Assembly (NCBI GenBank): GCA_902778165.1
Contig: CACYWQ010000005.1
Location: 47,691-111,690 of the forward strand
Length of the DNA stretch: 64,000 nucleotides
Direction: 5' to 3'
Origin: an uncultured Lachnospiraceae bacterium
GTDB lineage: Bacteria > Bacillota > Clostridia > Lachnospirales > Lachnospiraceae
In this document: piece after piece, positions 1 to 8,580 of the stretch
How the letters are laid out: the number at the start of each line of letters is the position of its first letter
How positions within the stretch are numbered: position 1 is the first letter of the stretch
Program-made: the position numbers and the translations under genes
The notes under the pieces: model-generated
Told to the model about the DNA's origin: nothing
Seen by the model: only the letters and a program-made list of their open reading frames with translations
Database searches by the model: none

Positions 1-2
1 GC

Positions 3-404
3 TCATACGGCAGAATCAATATTCACAATCATATTTATCCCTGCCTGGTATATATGGACAGACAGCGTATGGAGCAGGTCATAGACAATATTATAGGTAA
101 CTCATGCAAATATGCCGGAACCGATATAGAAGTGTATTTCTCAGAGTCGGATGATATTCTTATGTCTGACGGAAAGAAGGGCAGATTCCTTAAGGTGACG
201 ATTAAAGACCACGGTCAGGGAGTTGATCCCGAGGATCTTCCGCTTATCGCCCAGAAATATTACAGAGGTCACAATTCGACGTCTCAGACCGGTTACGGTT
301 TGGGACTGTACCTTGCCAAGACATATATGGATAAGCAGGGAGGCGGATTGGAATTCTACAACGATAACGGATTTGTGGTAGAATTACTTCTTAAGAAAGT
401 ATAA
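3..404 (+). CDS. Sensor histidine kinase, C-terminal ATPase part (5' truncated by window edge)
   Basis: The reading frame is already open at base 3 and stops at 404, so only about 133 residues of the C-terminal catalytic domain are visible. They show the kinase ATP-binding signatures in order: an N-box (EQVIDNIIGNSCKYA), a G1 box (DHGQGV) and a G2-like box (GYGLGLYLAKTYM). It would autophosphorylate a histidine in a dimerisation domain lying upstream, outside the window. It is 17 bases ahead of a DUF4153 membrane protein and probably in the same operon. The cognate response regulator is most likely upstream of the window. The sensed signal cannot be inferred. Confidence 0.9.
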   Translation, partial: SYGRINIHNHIYPCLVYMDRQRMEQVIDNIIGNSCKYAGTDIEVYFSESDDILMSDGKKGRFLKVTIKDHGQGVDPEDLPLIAQKYYRGHNSTSQTGYGLGLYLAKTYMDKQGGGLEFYNDNGFVVELLLKKV

Positions 405-421
405 GGAGCAGGAATACGGAT

Positions 422-2134
422 ATGGAAGAGAATGTAATTATAAATGAGAATAAAGATAAGAAGAACAGATTCATAGAGGCAATTAAAGGCATTGGCAATA
501 TGCTGTACCAGGTATTTAAGGATTATCCGGTTACGCTTGTTGCCATTATTCTTGCAGCTCTGTTTGGAGCGATCATCATCGGAATTGATAACGGAAATGT
601 GGAAGATGCCCTTGAGAAGATGGCATACTGTTTTATGTTTGCATCAGCACAGCATATTTTCTATGAAGAAGTCTTTAAGGATAAGTGGCCTGTAAGGATC
701 GGCGGATATATTGCATCAGCTGCTGTATCGATATTCATGGTATATTACATAATCAACACCGAGTCTGATATCTTATTCGGAATGAAATCAGATTCCGCTA
801 TTGAGATAGCTACCAGAGTATTTTTTGTGTATCTTATGACGATTGATGCGGTGACCGTATGGCATATGTTCACGCGCCTTGAGGATGATTTCGAAGAATA
901 CTGCACCAAGGCATTCTTGGGACTTTTCAAGGCTACGGTAGTCTATTCATTATTCGCCATAGGACTGGCGCTCATTGTGTGGATCATAAATGAGTTGTTA
1001 TTTGACACACATGATTTCCTGGGGCAGATCGAATTGTTCTTAGCCGGAGGAATATATGTGCCGATGTGCCTGCGTGCCATATCGGCCAAAGGCGAGAAAC
1101 CGGGCAAATTCGGTAAGTTATGCATAGTCTATATACTCCAGTCCATGCTCCTTATCGCATTCGCGGTTATCTATTTATACATAATCAAGATATTTGTCAC
1201 GGACACCGTTCCGTCCAATCAGGTATTTAACATTCTTGCCTGGTTGTTTGCGCTGGGAATGCCTATCTGGACAATGGTGCACGGCATTAATGAAGAGGAC
1301 GGATTCTTATATAAGGTTGCTACATTTGTCCCTTATGCATTTATACCTTTTATCTTCCTGCAGTGCTGGAGCATGGGTATCAGAATCAAGGAGTATGGCG
1401 TTACCGAATCAAGATATATGGCCGTTGTGCTTATCATAGGAGAGGTTATCTATTTCGCACTTTATGCCATTCATCATAAGGGAAATAAAAGAGCGATTTC
1501 ATACATACTTTTTGCTTTTATTGCGTTCTCATTCTTCGGGCTTCTCATTCCGGGAACCTCTTATGATGACGTTGTTATAAGATCTCAGTCGAAGCGACTC
1601 GTTGCAATGATCGATAAGAATGATGAGAGATTGCAGAGAGCGGTTAAGAGTGCTTATCGAGAGATAATGAATGTCAGTTACAAAGGCCCGGGTGCCATAG
1701 ATAAGATACTTACAGAGTCACAGAAGGAAGCCATAGAGGACTATGATATCGGCTATTATGATTATATGAACAAAATATATCTGCGTTACTATGGGGACCT
1801 TAATAATGTTGATATAAGCGGTTATGACACCATATCAGAGATAAACGCCTCAGAAGATGTAGATATAAAGAATTCGATCGTCAATGTCATAACAGGGGAG
1901 TCAAGAGATAAAAATGAGGCTAAGATTGAGGTTGATTTAAGCGAGATCACGGACTGGGCCATGGCAAACTATAACAAGCGCAACTCGGATGACTTTACGT
2001 TAGAAGGCAGGGAGATATTTAAGATTGATGATAAGAGAGATCTCTATATCACATCTTTCTATGCTGAATTCTATCAGGAGAGCAAAGAGATATCCGATTT
2101 ATCCGTATCCGGTTATGTATTAGAGCGCAATTGA
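422..2134 (+). CDS. DUF4153-family polytopic membrane protein
   Basis: This 570-residue protein has a short charged N-terminus, then about ten hydrophobic segments between residues 35 and 385. A hydrophilic C-terminal region of about 180 residues follows, rich in Asp, Glu and Lys and likely outside the membrane. The overall pattern and the N-terminal membrane block resemble the DUF4153 family, which often sits beside two-component genes in Lachnospiraceae. Its biochemical function is unknown. The start ATG at 422 follows AAGGAGCAGG at a good distance, and it lies directly behind the sensor kinase. A role as membrane partner or target of that kinase is inference. Assignment to DUF4153 is from memory of the family pattern. 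Confidence 0.7.
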   Translation: MEENVIINENKDKKNRFIEAIKGIGNMLYQVFKDYPVTLVAIILAALFGAIIIGIDNGNVEDALEKMAYCFMFASAQHIFYEEVFKDKWPVRIGGYIASAAVSIFMVYYIINTESDILFGMKSDSAIEIATRVFFVYLMTIDAVTVWHMFTRLEDDFEEYCTKAFLGLFKATVVYSLFAIGLALIVWIINELLFDTHDFLGQIELFLAGGIYVPMCLRAISAKGEKPGKFGKLCIVYILQSMLLIAFAVIYLYIIKIFVTDTVPSNQVFNILAWLFALGMPIWTMVHGINEEDGFLYKVATFVPYAFIPFIFLQCWSMGIRIKEYGVTESRYMAVVLIIGEVIYFALYAIHHKGNKRAISYILFAFIAFSFFGLLIPGTSYDDVVIRSQSKRLVAMIDKNDERLQRAVKSAYREIMNVSYKGPGAIDKILTESQKEAIEDYDIGYYDYMNKIYLRYYGDLNNVDISGYDTISEINASEDVDIKNSIVNVITGESRDKNEAKIEVDLSEITDWAMANYNKRNSDDFTLEGREIFKIDDKRDLYITSFYAEFYQESKEISDLSVSGYVLERN

Positions 2135-2139
2135 TCAGG

Positions 2140-2172
2140 AAGGGAATCGAGTAAATACGGTTCCCTTTTATT
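2140..2172 (+). terminator. Weak intrinsic terminator after DUF4153
   Basis: A ten-pair stem is formed by 2140-2149 and 2158-2167 (AAGGGAATCG against CGGTTCCCTT, one G-U pair) with an 8-base loop. It is followed by TTATTT. The U tract is interrupted, so read-through into the next gene is possible. Confidence 0.55.
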
Positions 2173-2181
2173 TAAGGAGTA

Positions 2182-2210
2182 TTCAAGAATTCGGTAATGT
2201 ACTGTATAAT
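2182..2210 (+). promoter_or_regulatory. Promoter of the LytTR-DUF3021 pair
   Basis: TTCAAG (2182-2187) and a perfect TATAAT (2205-2210) are 17 bases apart. The predicted +1 is near 2217, which is also the start codon of the LytTR gene, so the message may be leaderless. Confidence 0.55.
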
Positions 2211-2216
2211 ATCTGT

Positions 2217-2705
2217 ATGAGCAGCAGGATCAATATCAATTTTGAAATAGATGATAAATACGAAGTACCCCAGGTTATCATTAAGACCGATAAGAAGTCG
2301 GAACTTATTGATGATCTTATTCGTGCTATAGAAAGAGTTGAGAATAAAGAGGGATCCAAGATAGCTGTATATGAAGGAGATACCACGGTTTTGGTAGAAC
2401 CTGAGAGCATCATCAGGCTGTATACGGAGAACAGGCGCATAGTTGTCAAATGTGAGAGCGGAGTATACGGATCAAGGCTCACACTTAAAGAATATGAAGA
2501 GATCCTGGACAGAGACATCTTTGTCCGTATAAGTCGATTTGAGATCGTCAATCTTAAGAAGGTGTTCAGTTTTGACTTAAGCATGGCGGGTACGATCAAA
2601 GTGATGTTCGGTGACGGAACAGAGACATGGGTTGCCCGCAGATATGTCAAGACCATACAGGAGAAATTGAATAATCTGAGCAAAGGAGGTGGCATACGTG
2701 AATAG
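2217..2705 (+). CDS. LytTR-type DNA-binding regulator (standalone)
   Basis: This 162-residue protein has no receiver domain. Residues about 60-155 fit the LytTR beta-sheet DNA-binding fold, including the diagnostic stretch FVRISRFEIVNLKKV, where typical members have F-R-x-H-R-S-x-I-V-N-L. Residues 1-55 form a short alpha/beta N-terminal part common to the small LytTR proteins paired with DUF3021. It would bind direct repeats at target promoters, often including its own. No Shine-Dalgarno site precedes ATG 2217, and the -10 box ends 7 bases before it. The gene overlaps the DUF3021 start by 8 bases, indicating translational coupling. The signal and targets are unknown. Confidence 0.85.
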   Translation: MSSRININFEIDDKYEVPQVIIKTDKKSELIDDLIRAIERVENKEGSKIAVYEGDTTVLVEPESIIRLYTENRRIVVKCESGVYGSRLTLKEYEEILDRDIFVRISRFEIVNLKKVFSFDLSMAGTIKVMFGDGTETWVARRYVKTIQEKLNNLSKGGGIRE

Positions 2706-3120
2706 TGTTTTGAAAAAAGCGTTGATTCTCGGATCCATCGGATTTGCTATCGGATTGGCAATAGGTATTACGATATTCTTTTTAACAGGCGGGTCGGTTG
2801 AGGTGATAACCGGACGTATCGCATTTGAATTCCTTGTAGGAGGAATATATGGTGGATTGGCTATGGGCGGCTCTGCAGTGTACGATATAGAAGAATGGAG
2901 TATTGCAAGGTCGACTGCTACTCACTTTATATGCACCTTTATCGGCTTTTTTGTGCTCGCTTACCTTCAGGGATGGCTTATGCCCGGTGAATTATTGTTC
3001 TGGATATTTGTTGTCATGTGGATATTTGCCTACTTTATGATCTGGCTGATACAGTATCTTGTCTATCATCGTAAGATAAATGAAATGAATGAAGAATTAA
3101 AAAACATCAGAAATCGTTGA
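2698..3120 (+). CDS. DUF3021 small membrane protein
   Basis: This is a 140-residue protein starting at GTG 2698, seven bases after AAAGGAGGT. The earlier in-frame GTG at 2689 overlaps that ribosome site and is unlikely. It has four hydrophobic helices (about residues 8-30, 43-60, 72-95 and 103-122) and a basic C-terminal tail. The arrangement LytTR gene then four-helix DUF3021 protein is a recurrent pair in Firmicutes, where the membrane protein is thought to modulate the regulator. That role is inferred from the pairing and not visible in the sequence. Confidence 0.8.
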   Translation: MNSVLKKALILGSIGFAIGLAIGITIFFLTGGSVEVITGRIAFEFLVGGIYGGLAMGGSAVYDIEEWSIARSTATHFICTFIGFFVLAYLQGWLMPGELLFWIFVVMWIFAYFMIWLIQYLVYHRKINEMNEELKNIRNR

Positions 3121-3147
3121 CCGCTTAACCGTTTAAAACGACCGCTT

Positions 3148-3180
3148 AGCCCGGAGAGATACTCTCCGGGCTTATTCTTT
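3148..3180 (+). terminator. Intrinsic terminator after DUF3021
   Basis: An 11-bp perfect stem (3148-3158 with 3162-3172, AGCCCGGAGAG / CTCTCCGGGCT) with a 3-base loop is followed by a T-rich tail (TATTCTTT). It separates the LytTR operon from the phosphorelay operon. Confidence 0.85.
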
Positions 3181-3244
3181 GTTAGTATAAAATGATATAT
3201 TTCAACTTTTTATAACAGGCCCGTGGTTTGCGGGGCTAAAGAGG

Positions 3245-4063
3245 ATGAGCGGAATGAAATTAAAGATCCTTATTACAGGTAAGAACAGAAAAGTTGCAGC
3301 GGATATATGTGATCGTCTTGAGAACGATAAGGGATATCTTGCGGTCAAATGTAATCCATCCAAGACAGCTCTGTTTGATATTGTTCTGGCGGAGCTTCCC
3401 AAGGTCATTATAATCTGTCTGGGTGATGAGACCGTAGAGACAATAGAGGCATATAACGTATTGAAGGCTCCGATCAAACAGGGCAGTTGCACAACGATAG
3501 TGATAGCTTCGGAAGATGATGAGAAGTTTTTTATCAAGCATTCGGAACTGGACAGAGTATTGTTCTTATCCAGACCGGTTTCACTATTTGCTCTGTATGA
3601 GAAGCTTAACTCCATAGAAGAAGATATGGAGAAGAAGAAAGATCAGGGTCTGTCCGCTTTCAGAGAATATATCAATGAAAATATGGAAGATGAGCATAAA
3701 CGTAAGCATATTCTTGTGGTTGATGATGACACGGAACAGTTACTGAACATCAAGGAGCAGTTAGAAGAATTCTATGATGTGACTGTGGTCAAATCGGGAG
3801 AAGCGGCGATCAAATATCTGATAAAGCATACCCCGGATCTGATATTGCTTGACTATCTTATGCCGGATCAGGATGGACCGACGGTATTCAGACAGCTCAA
3901 GGTCATGAACAATTGTGCTGACATACCTGTTATATTTCTGACCGGTATGACGGAGAAGAAGGCTGTCGTACAGACGCTTACCGAACTTAAGCCACAGGGT
4001 TATATCGTCAAGCCGTCTAAGAAATCGGAGATCGTTGCCAAGATCATAGATGTGTTGGGATAA
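3245..4063 (+). CDS. Response regulator with degenerate N-terminal receiver and active C-terminal receiver
   Basis: This 272-residue protein (or 269 if ATG 3254 is used) has two receiver-like halves. Residues 5-125 have the alternating strand-helix pattern of a receiver (KLKILITG, VIIICLGD, TIVIAS) but no acidic pocket or phospho-acceptor at the expected place. Residues 154-270 form an intact receiver: acidic pocket D160-D162, phospho-acceptor D203 in LLLDYLMP, the T of FLTGM, and conserved K256 in IVKPS. No DNA-binding, cyclase or methylesterase output domain follows. It is the first gene of a cassette with an Hpt protein and two hybrid kinases, so it likely acts as the terminal or intermediate acceptor of that phosphorelay. 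Its partner downstream is unknown. Confidence 0.85.
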   Translation: MSGMKLKILITGKNRKVAADICDRLENDKGYLAVKCNPSKTALFDIVLAELPKVIIICLGDETVETIEAYNVLKAPIKQGSCTTIVIASEDDEKFFIKHSELDRVLFLSRPVSLFALYEKLNSIEEDMEKKKDQGLSAFREYINENMEDEHKRKHILVVDDDTEQLLNIKEQLEEFYDVTVVKSGEAAIKYLIKHTPDLILLDYLMPDQDGPTVFRQLKVMNNCADIPVIFLTGMTEKKAVVQTLTELKPQGYIVKPSKKSEIVAKIIDVLG

Positions 4064-4085
4064 CATAGGGATTACGGAGAGAATT

Positions 4086-4685
4086 ATGGCAGTTTTATCG
4101 TGGATAAAGGATATCGGATTGGATACGGATACAGGGATCGGTTACACGGGAGGAGAAGACAAGTATATTTCCGCTCTTGGCCGATTCTACAAGAACTATG
4201 AGAAAAACAAGATCAAAGTGACGGAATTCTATGGGGCGAAGGATTACGAAAGTTACATGATCACAGTGCATGCCCTAAAGAGTAATGCGAAGATGATAGG
4301 TGCTATGGAACTTAGCAGAGATTTCGAGATGCTCGAGAATGCGGCCAGGAATAATGAGATCGCTGTTATCGAAGAGTATACGACACCGGTGATGATGAAG
4401 TATGGCAAACTCATCGAATTGCTGAGTCCGTTAGCGGAGATGGGAGAGACCAAAGCGGCTGATGAGATTTGTGCAGATGAAGCAAGGGAAGTAGCTGACA
4501 GGCTTTTGGCGGCACTGGATGATTTTGACGATGAAACATCCAAGACTTTGGCGGGCAAACTAACCGGATATCCGTTCAGGCCGATTCAGGCGGATAAGTT
4601 AAAGGAAGCGATCGCTCAGATAGATGATTTTATGTACGATGAAGCGGCTGAACTCATAAAAGAGATATATCCGACCATAGAATAA
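4086..4685 (+). CDS. Hpt-domain phosphotransfer protein
   Basis: This is a 199-residue cytoplasmic protein. ATG 4086 follows TACGGAGAGA, and the frame is open further upstream but without a ribosome site. Residues about 30-125 match a histidine phosphotransfer domain. The phospho-acceptor is H62 in the motif VHALKSNAKMIGA, followed by a helical stretch with the typical E-L-S and L-E-N positions. Residues 135-199 are acidic and helical with no family I recognise. It would shuttle phosphate between the receiver domains of the two hybrid kinases and the stand-alone response regulator encoded just upstream. Confidence 0.85.
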   Translation: MAVLSWIKDIGLDTDTGIGYTGGEDKYISALGRFYKNYEKNKIKVTEFYGAKDYESYMITVHALKSNAKMIGAMELSRDFEMLENAARNNEIAVIEEYTTPVMMKYGKLIELLSPLAEMGETKAADEICADEAREVADRLLAALDDFDDETSKTLAGKLTGYPFRPIQADKLKEAIAQIDDFMYDEAAELIKEIYPTIE

Positions 4686-4697
4686 GGTGGACAATTA

Positions 4698-7229
4698 TTG
4701 AAGAAAATACGTATCATACTTTCGATCATTCTTTTGATCGTATTCGGTTATATATTCGCAGGGGAAATGTTTTTTCCTGCAAACACACCGATCAACGGTA
4801 ATATCTGTGATGTTCTTCCGGGAGATAACTGGTATCAGGTAATGCCTGACGGGACCAGAGTCCGGTTTGTCGTACCCGGCAGAACCGATTCAGATATAGT
4901 TCTCGAGACCACTCTGCCCGAACAATTTAATAAGGACTACGCCGTTCTGTGCTTTCGCGGAATGGATATGGAGATTTATATAGATGATGAACTGAGAGAA
5001 GAGTACAAGACCGAAGATTATCGTCTTCTTGGAGATCGCTCTTCAGAGTGCTATGTTATGGCTTCGATCTATTCCGAAGATGCCGGCAAGACACTGAAAG
5101 TACACTACGAGTACAATTCGGGAATGGTCTATGAAGTCTTTATTGGAACGCGAATAGGGATCCTTGCGCATCTGTTCAGACTCTACGGATTGGAACTCTT
5201 CGTGGGACTTGCTCTTCTTATGCTCAGTCTTATATGCTATATCGCTGCCGTGATATACAAATATATCCATAAGAAATATCTTGAGATGGAGCATCTGGCG
5301 ATCGGAGTCATCATAGGAGCAAGCTGGGTATTGTCCAATTCAATATTCAGACAGCTGTATACAAGAAACATATCGGTGATGTCAGATATACCTTTCCTTA
5401 TGGTGATGGTAATGCCGTTGCCCTTCCTGGTATTTGTGGATTCGCTGCAGAACGGTCGATATAACAGCTTGCTTAAGATATCCGCAGGGATCGTGATTGC
5501 CAACTTTGTTATATGTGCGTTCCTTTTTATATCCGGCAAGGTCCCTTTGGTGGACAGTTTCATGTATTCGGCTATCTGCGCTCTGATAGGTATCGTTGCC
5601 ATGTTCACAACTCTCTTTCTTGATCTTAAGCGGCATCAGATCAAGTCTTATAAGACCGTTGCATTGGGTTTCTGCGTGCTTGCAGTGGCAGCCGTGATAC
5701 AGATCATAGCCTACGCTTTCGCTCACAACGGAGTCTTCTCGGGACTCTTTATGGCAATAGGGCTTTTCGGCTTTATGCTCTGTTCGATAATACATACCAT
5801 CAAGCAATTGATCGGGATAAGACTTGAGGCCAATGAGCTGATACATATCAATAAAGCTAAGGATGATTTCCTTGCCAATATGTCTCATGAGATCAGGACT
5901 CCTCTTAACGGAATACTTGGAATGGATGAAATGATAATCAGGGAGTCCAAAGAGAGCAAGATAAAGGACTATGCATTAGAAATAAAAAGTGCGGGCAATA
6001 CACTTTTATCAATAATCAATGACATTCTTGACCTGTCCAAGATCGAGTCAGGAAACTTCGAGATAATACCTGTCGAATATGACGTAGCATCTGCGCTTAA
6101 TGATGTGATGAATATGACCAGACACAGAGCGCAAAAGAAAGGGCTCGGATTCAATCTGACTGTTTCCGAGACGATACCTTCTGTCTTATACGGTGATGAG
6201 ATCAGAATCAGACAGATACTTCTTAATATAATCAACAATGCCATTAAATACACACAGGATGGATATGTTGACATAGATGTGTCGCATGCACCCGATATGA
6301 CGGGCAGCTATACGGATCTGATCGTCAAAGTATCTGATACAGGAATAGGAATAAAGGAAGAAGATAAGGAAAAACTCTTCAGAAGCTTCCAGCGTCTTGA
6401 GGAGAGGAGAAATCGCAATATTGAGGGCACAGGACTGGGTCTGCATATCACTAATAAGCTTCTTGAGATGATGGAAGGAACTATAGAAGTCGAAAGTGAA
6501 TACGGTAAAGGAAGTACCTTTGCGGTTACTATACCGCAGAAGATCGTCAGGGGGACACCGATAGGCGAGTTCAGTAAGGCCGTCAGAAATTATCTGAATA
6601 ATGCAGAGACAGATGTAGTAGGACTCTATGCACCTGAGGCGAGACTGCTTGTTGTAGATGATAACGAGATGAATCTTGATGTTATGGAAGGCCTGCTCAA
6701 AGAGACTAAGATACGGACTGATTTTGTTGATTCGGGAGCTGCATGTATTGAAAAGGTTGAGAATAATAAGTATGACTGCATACTGTTAGATCAGATGATG
6801 CCGGGACTCAACGGCGAAGATACGCTTAAGGTGATGAAGGAAAAAGACATATTGAATGATACCCCGGTCATAGCGCTTACGGCGGATGCGATAATCGGAG
6901 CCAGGGAAGGTTATATCGCAAAGGGTTTCACGGACTATATCTCTAAACCTGTTAAATATGAGATACTGGAGCTTGTTCTTAAGGAATATATTCCGAAGGA
7001 GAAGCAGCTGTCACCCAGCGGTTCCGACGAGTTGCCTATGCTTCTTATATGGGGAAATGATCCGGAAAAACTGAAAACTGAAAAAGAGAGGCTTGACGGT
7101 ATATATAAATGCATATGTGTTGTGGGAGAAAAAGCGAAAGATAAATACATGGAAAAGCATGTTCCGGCAGGTGTCATGCATATAGAGGATTCCGTAGAAA
7201 TTTCTGACGAGAAAGAGGAGGAAAGATAA
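4698..7229 (+). CDS. Hybrid histidine kinase with extracytoplasmic sensor and 7TM-like membrane region
   Basis: The 843-residue product starts at TTG 4698 behind AAGGTGG. The order is: signal-anchor helix (5-27), an extracytoplasmic beta-rich sensor (about 30-155), six to seven membrane helices (about 160-370, resembling 7TMR-DISM receptors), a HisKA domain with H397 in [12 protein letters not shown], an ATPase domain (N-box about 500-520, DTGIGI, GTGLGLHI), and a receiver with DDNEMN and phospho-acceptor D698 in CILLDQMMPG. After about residue 770 a half-length receiver-like segment follows and ends early. Its 3' end overlaps the DUF3798 lipoprotein start by one base, suggesting that the lipoprotein and kinase are made together and may work as a ligand-sensing pair. 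Confidence 0.9.
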   Translation: MKKIRIILSIILLIVFGYIFAGEMFFPANTPINGNICDVLPGDNWYQVMPDGTRVRFVVPGRTDSDIVLETTLPEQFNKDYAVLCFRGMDMEIYIDDELREEYKTEDYRLLGDRSSECYVMASIYSEDAGKTLKVHYEYNSGMVYEVFIGTRIGILAHLFRLYGLELFVGLALLMLSLICYIAAVIYKYIHKKYLEMEHLAIGVIIGASWVLSNSIFRQLYTRNISVMSDIPFLMVMVMPLPFLVFVDSLQNGRYNSLLKISAGIVIANFVICAFLFISGKVPLVDSFMYSAICALIGIVAMFTTLFLDLKRHQIKSYKTVALGFCVLAVAAVIQIIAYAFAHNGVFSGLFMAIGLFGFMLCSIIHTIKQLIGIRLEANELIHINKAKDDFLANMSHEIRTPLNGILGMDEMIIRESKESKIKDYALEIKSAGNTLLSIINDILDLSKIESGNFEIIPVEYDVASALNDVMNMTRHRAQKKGLGFNLTVSETIPSVLYGDEIRIRQILLNIINNAIKYTQDGYVDIDVSHAPDMTGSYTDLIVKVSDTGIGIKEEDKEKLFRSFQRLEERRNRNIEGTGLGLHITNKLLEMMEGTIEVESEYGKGSTFAVTIPQKIVRGTPIGEFSKAVRNYLNNAETDVVGLYAPEARLLVVDDNEMNLDVMEGLLKETKIRTDFVDSGAACIEKVENNKYDCILLDQMMPGLNGEDTLKVMKEKDILNDTPVIALTADAIIGAREGYIAKGFTDYISKPVKYEILELVLKEYIPKEKQLSPSGSDELPMLLIWGNDPEKLKTEKERLDGIYKCICVVGEKAKDKYMEKHVPAGVMHIEDSVEISDEKEEER

Positions 7230-8524
7230 TGAAAAAATTGTTGAGTATCGTTTTTGTATTTGTAATGGTCTTCAGCCTTTCGGCCTGTGGAACAGCAAAG
7301 GATCAGACTGCCGTTTCAGAGACTATGGATGAACAGACTGCAAAAGAGCAGGAAAACGGTGCCGTTGCAGATGTCGGAGTGACGGATGCAGATGAGGGAG
7401 AGACTGGAGGTAACGAATTCCATATAGGTATCGTTACAGGATCTTATTCCCAGTCAGAGGATGACAGAAGGGGAGCGGAAGCATTCCAGAAAAAGTACGG
7501 CTCTGATGCTGTTACCCTTGCTATTTATCCGGACAATTTCACGGATGAACTTGATACTACGATCCAGATTATAGTCGGCCTTGCCGAAGACCCGGATATG
7601 AAGGCTATCATTGTCAATCAGGCAGTTGATGGGACAACGGAAGCATTCAGACAGATACATGAGTTGAGACCTGACATCATATGTATCGCAGGAGAGGCTT
7701 ATGAAGATTTTTCTGATATAGGACAAACCGCGAATCTGGTAGTCAATTATGATTTTATCAGCCGTGGCTATCTGATGATACATACTGCACACGAGCTTGG
7801 CTGTGATACGTTTGTTCATATTTCGTTTCCGAGACATCTTTCGTATGAGTCGGTTTCAAGGCAGGTAGCAATCATGAAAGCTGCCTGTGAGGAATTCGGA
7901 ATGACTTTTGTTATGGAAGAGGCTCCTGATCCGACGACTGAGGTCGGAGTTCCGGGCGCACAGAGTTACATATTGGAGCATGCTCCGCAATGGGTAGCCA
8001 AATACGGACAGAATTCCGCATATTTTTGTACCAATGACGCGCACACGGAACCGCTTATCAAAAGCCTTATGGAATGCGGAGGATATTTTATCGAAGCAGA
8101 TCTCCCTTCTCCCCTTATGGGATATCCCGGAGCTTTGGATATGGATATTACCGGGGCATCAGGTGATTTTAAGGAGATAACGGCAGAGGTTGAAAAGGCG
8201 GTTGTGGCTAATGGTGGCGCAGGGCGCTTCGGAACATGGACATATTCATACGGCTTTACTGTCTCCGCGGGGCTTGCCGAGCATGCAAGGAATGTTATCC
8301 TGGGAGAGAGTGAACTGGACAATGTTCAGGATCTGGCCAAGGCGTACAGTGTATTCTCTCCCGGCGTGGACTGGAACGGTTCAGGTTATACAGATTCCGC
8401 TACCGGAGTAAGATCGGATAATATATTCCTTATCTATCAGGATACATATATCTTCGGAGACCCAGGACGTTACATGGGAATAACCGATATCGAAGTACCG
8501 GAGGAATACTATACGATTGAGTAA
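7229..8524 (+). CDS. DUF3798-family periplasmic-binding-like lipoprotein
   Basis: The 431-residue precursor has a lipoprotein signal: Lys-Lys start, hydrophobic core, then the lipobox LSAC with C20. A low-complexity acidic linker (about 21-65) leads to a domain starting FHIGIVTG, with a periplasmic-binding type I look (repeated alpha/beta units, AIIVNQA, DIICIAGEAYED). This matches my memory of DUF3798, an uncharacterised lipoprotein family of gut Firmicutes. It likely binds a small molecule outside the membrane. The start codon overlaps the stop of the upstream hybrid kinase and a second hybrid kinase follows, so a ligand-receptor role for these kinases is the best reading. No transporter genes are adjacent, so uptake is less likely. 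Confidence 0.75.
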   Translation: MKKLLSIVFVFVMVFSLSACGTAKDQTAVSETMDEQTAKEQENGAVADVGVTDADEGETGGNEFHIGIVTGSYSQSEDDRRGAEAFQKKYGSDAVTLAIYPDNFTDELDTTIQIIVGLAEDPDMKAIIVNQAVDGTTEAFRQIHELRPDIICIAGEAYEDFSDIGQTANLVVNYDFISRGYLMIHTAHELGCDTFVHISFPRHLSYESVSRQVAIMKAACEEFGMTFVMEEAPDPTTEVGVPGAQSYILEHAPQWVAKYGQNSAYFCTNDAHTEPLIKSLMECGGYFIEADLPSPLMGYPGALDMDITGASGDFKEITAEVEKAVVANGGAGRFGTWTYSYGFTVSAGLAEHARNVILGESELDNVQDLAKAYSVFSPGVDWNGSGYTDSATGVRSDNIFLIYQDTYIFGDPGRYMGITDIEVPEEYYTIE

Positions 8525-8580
8525 TGATCGTTTGCCGGGTGTGTGAAACATGTCGTAAGCAGGCATGAAAGGAAAGCATA

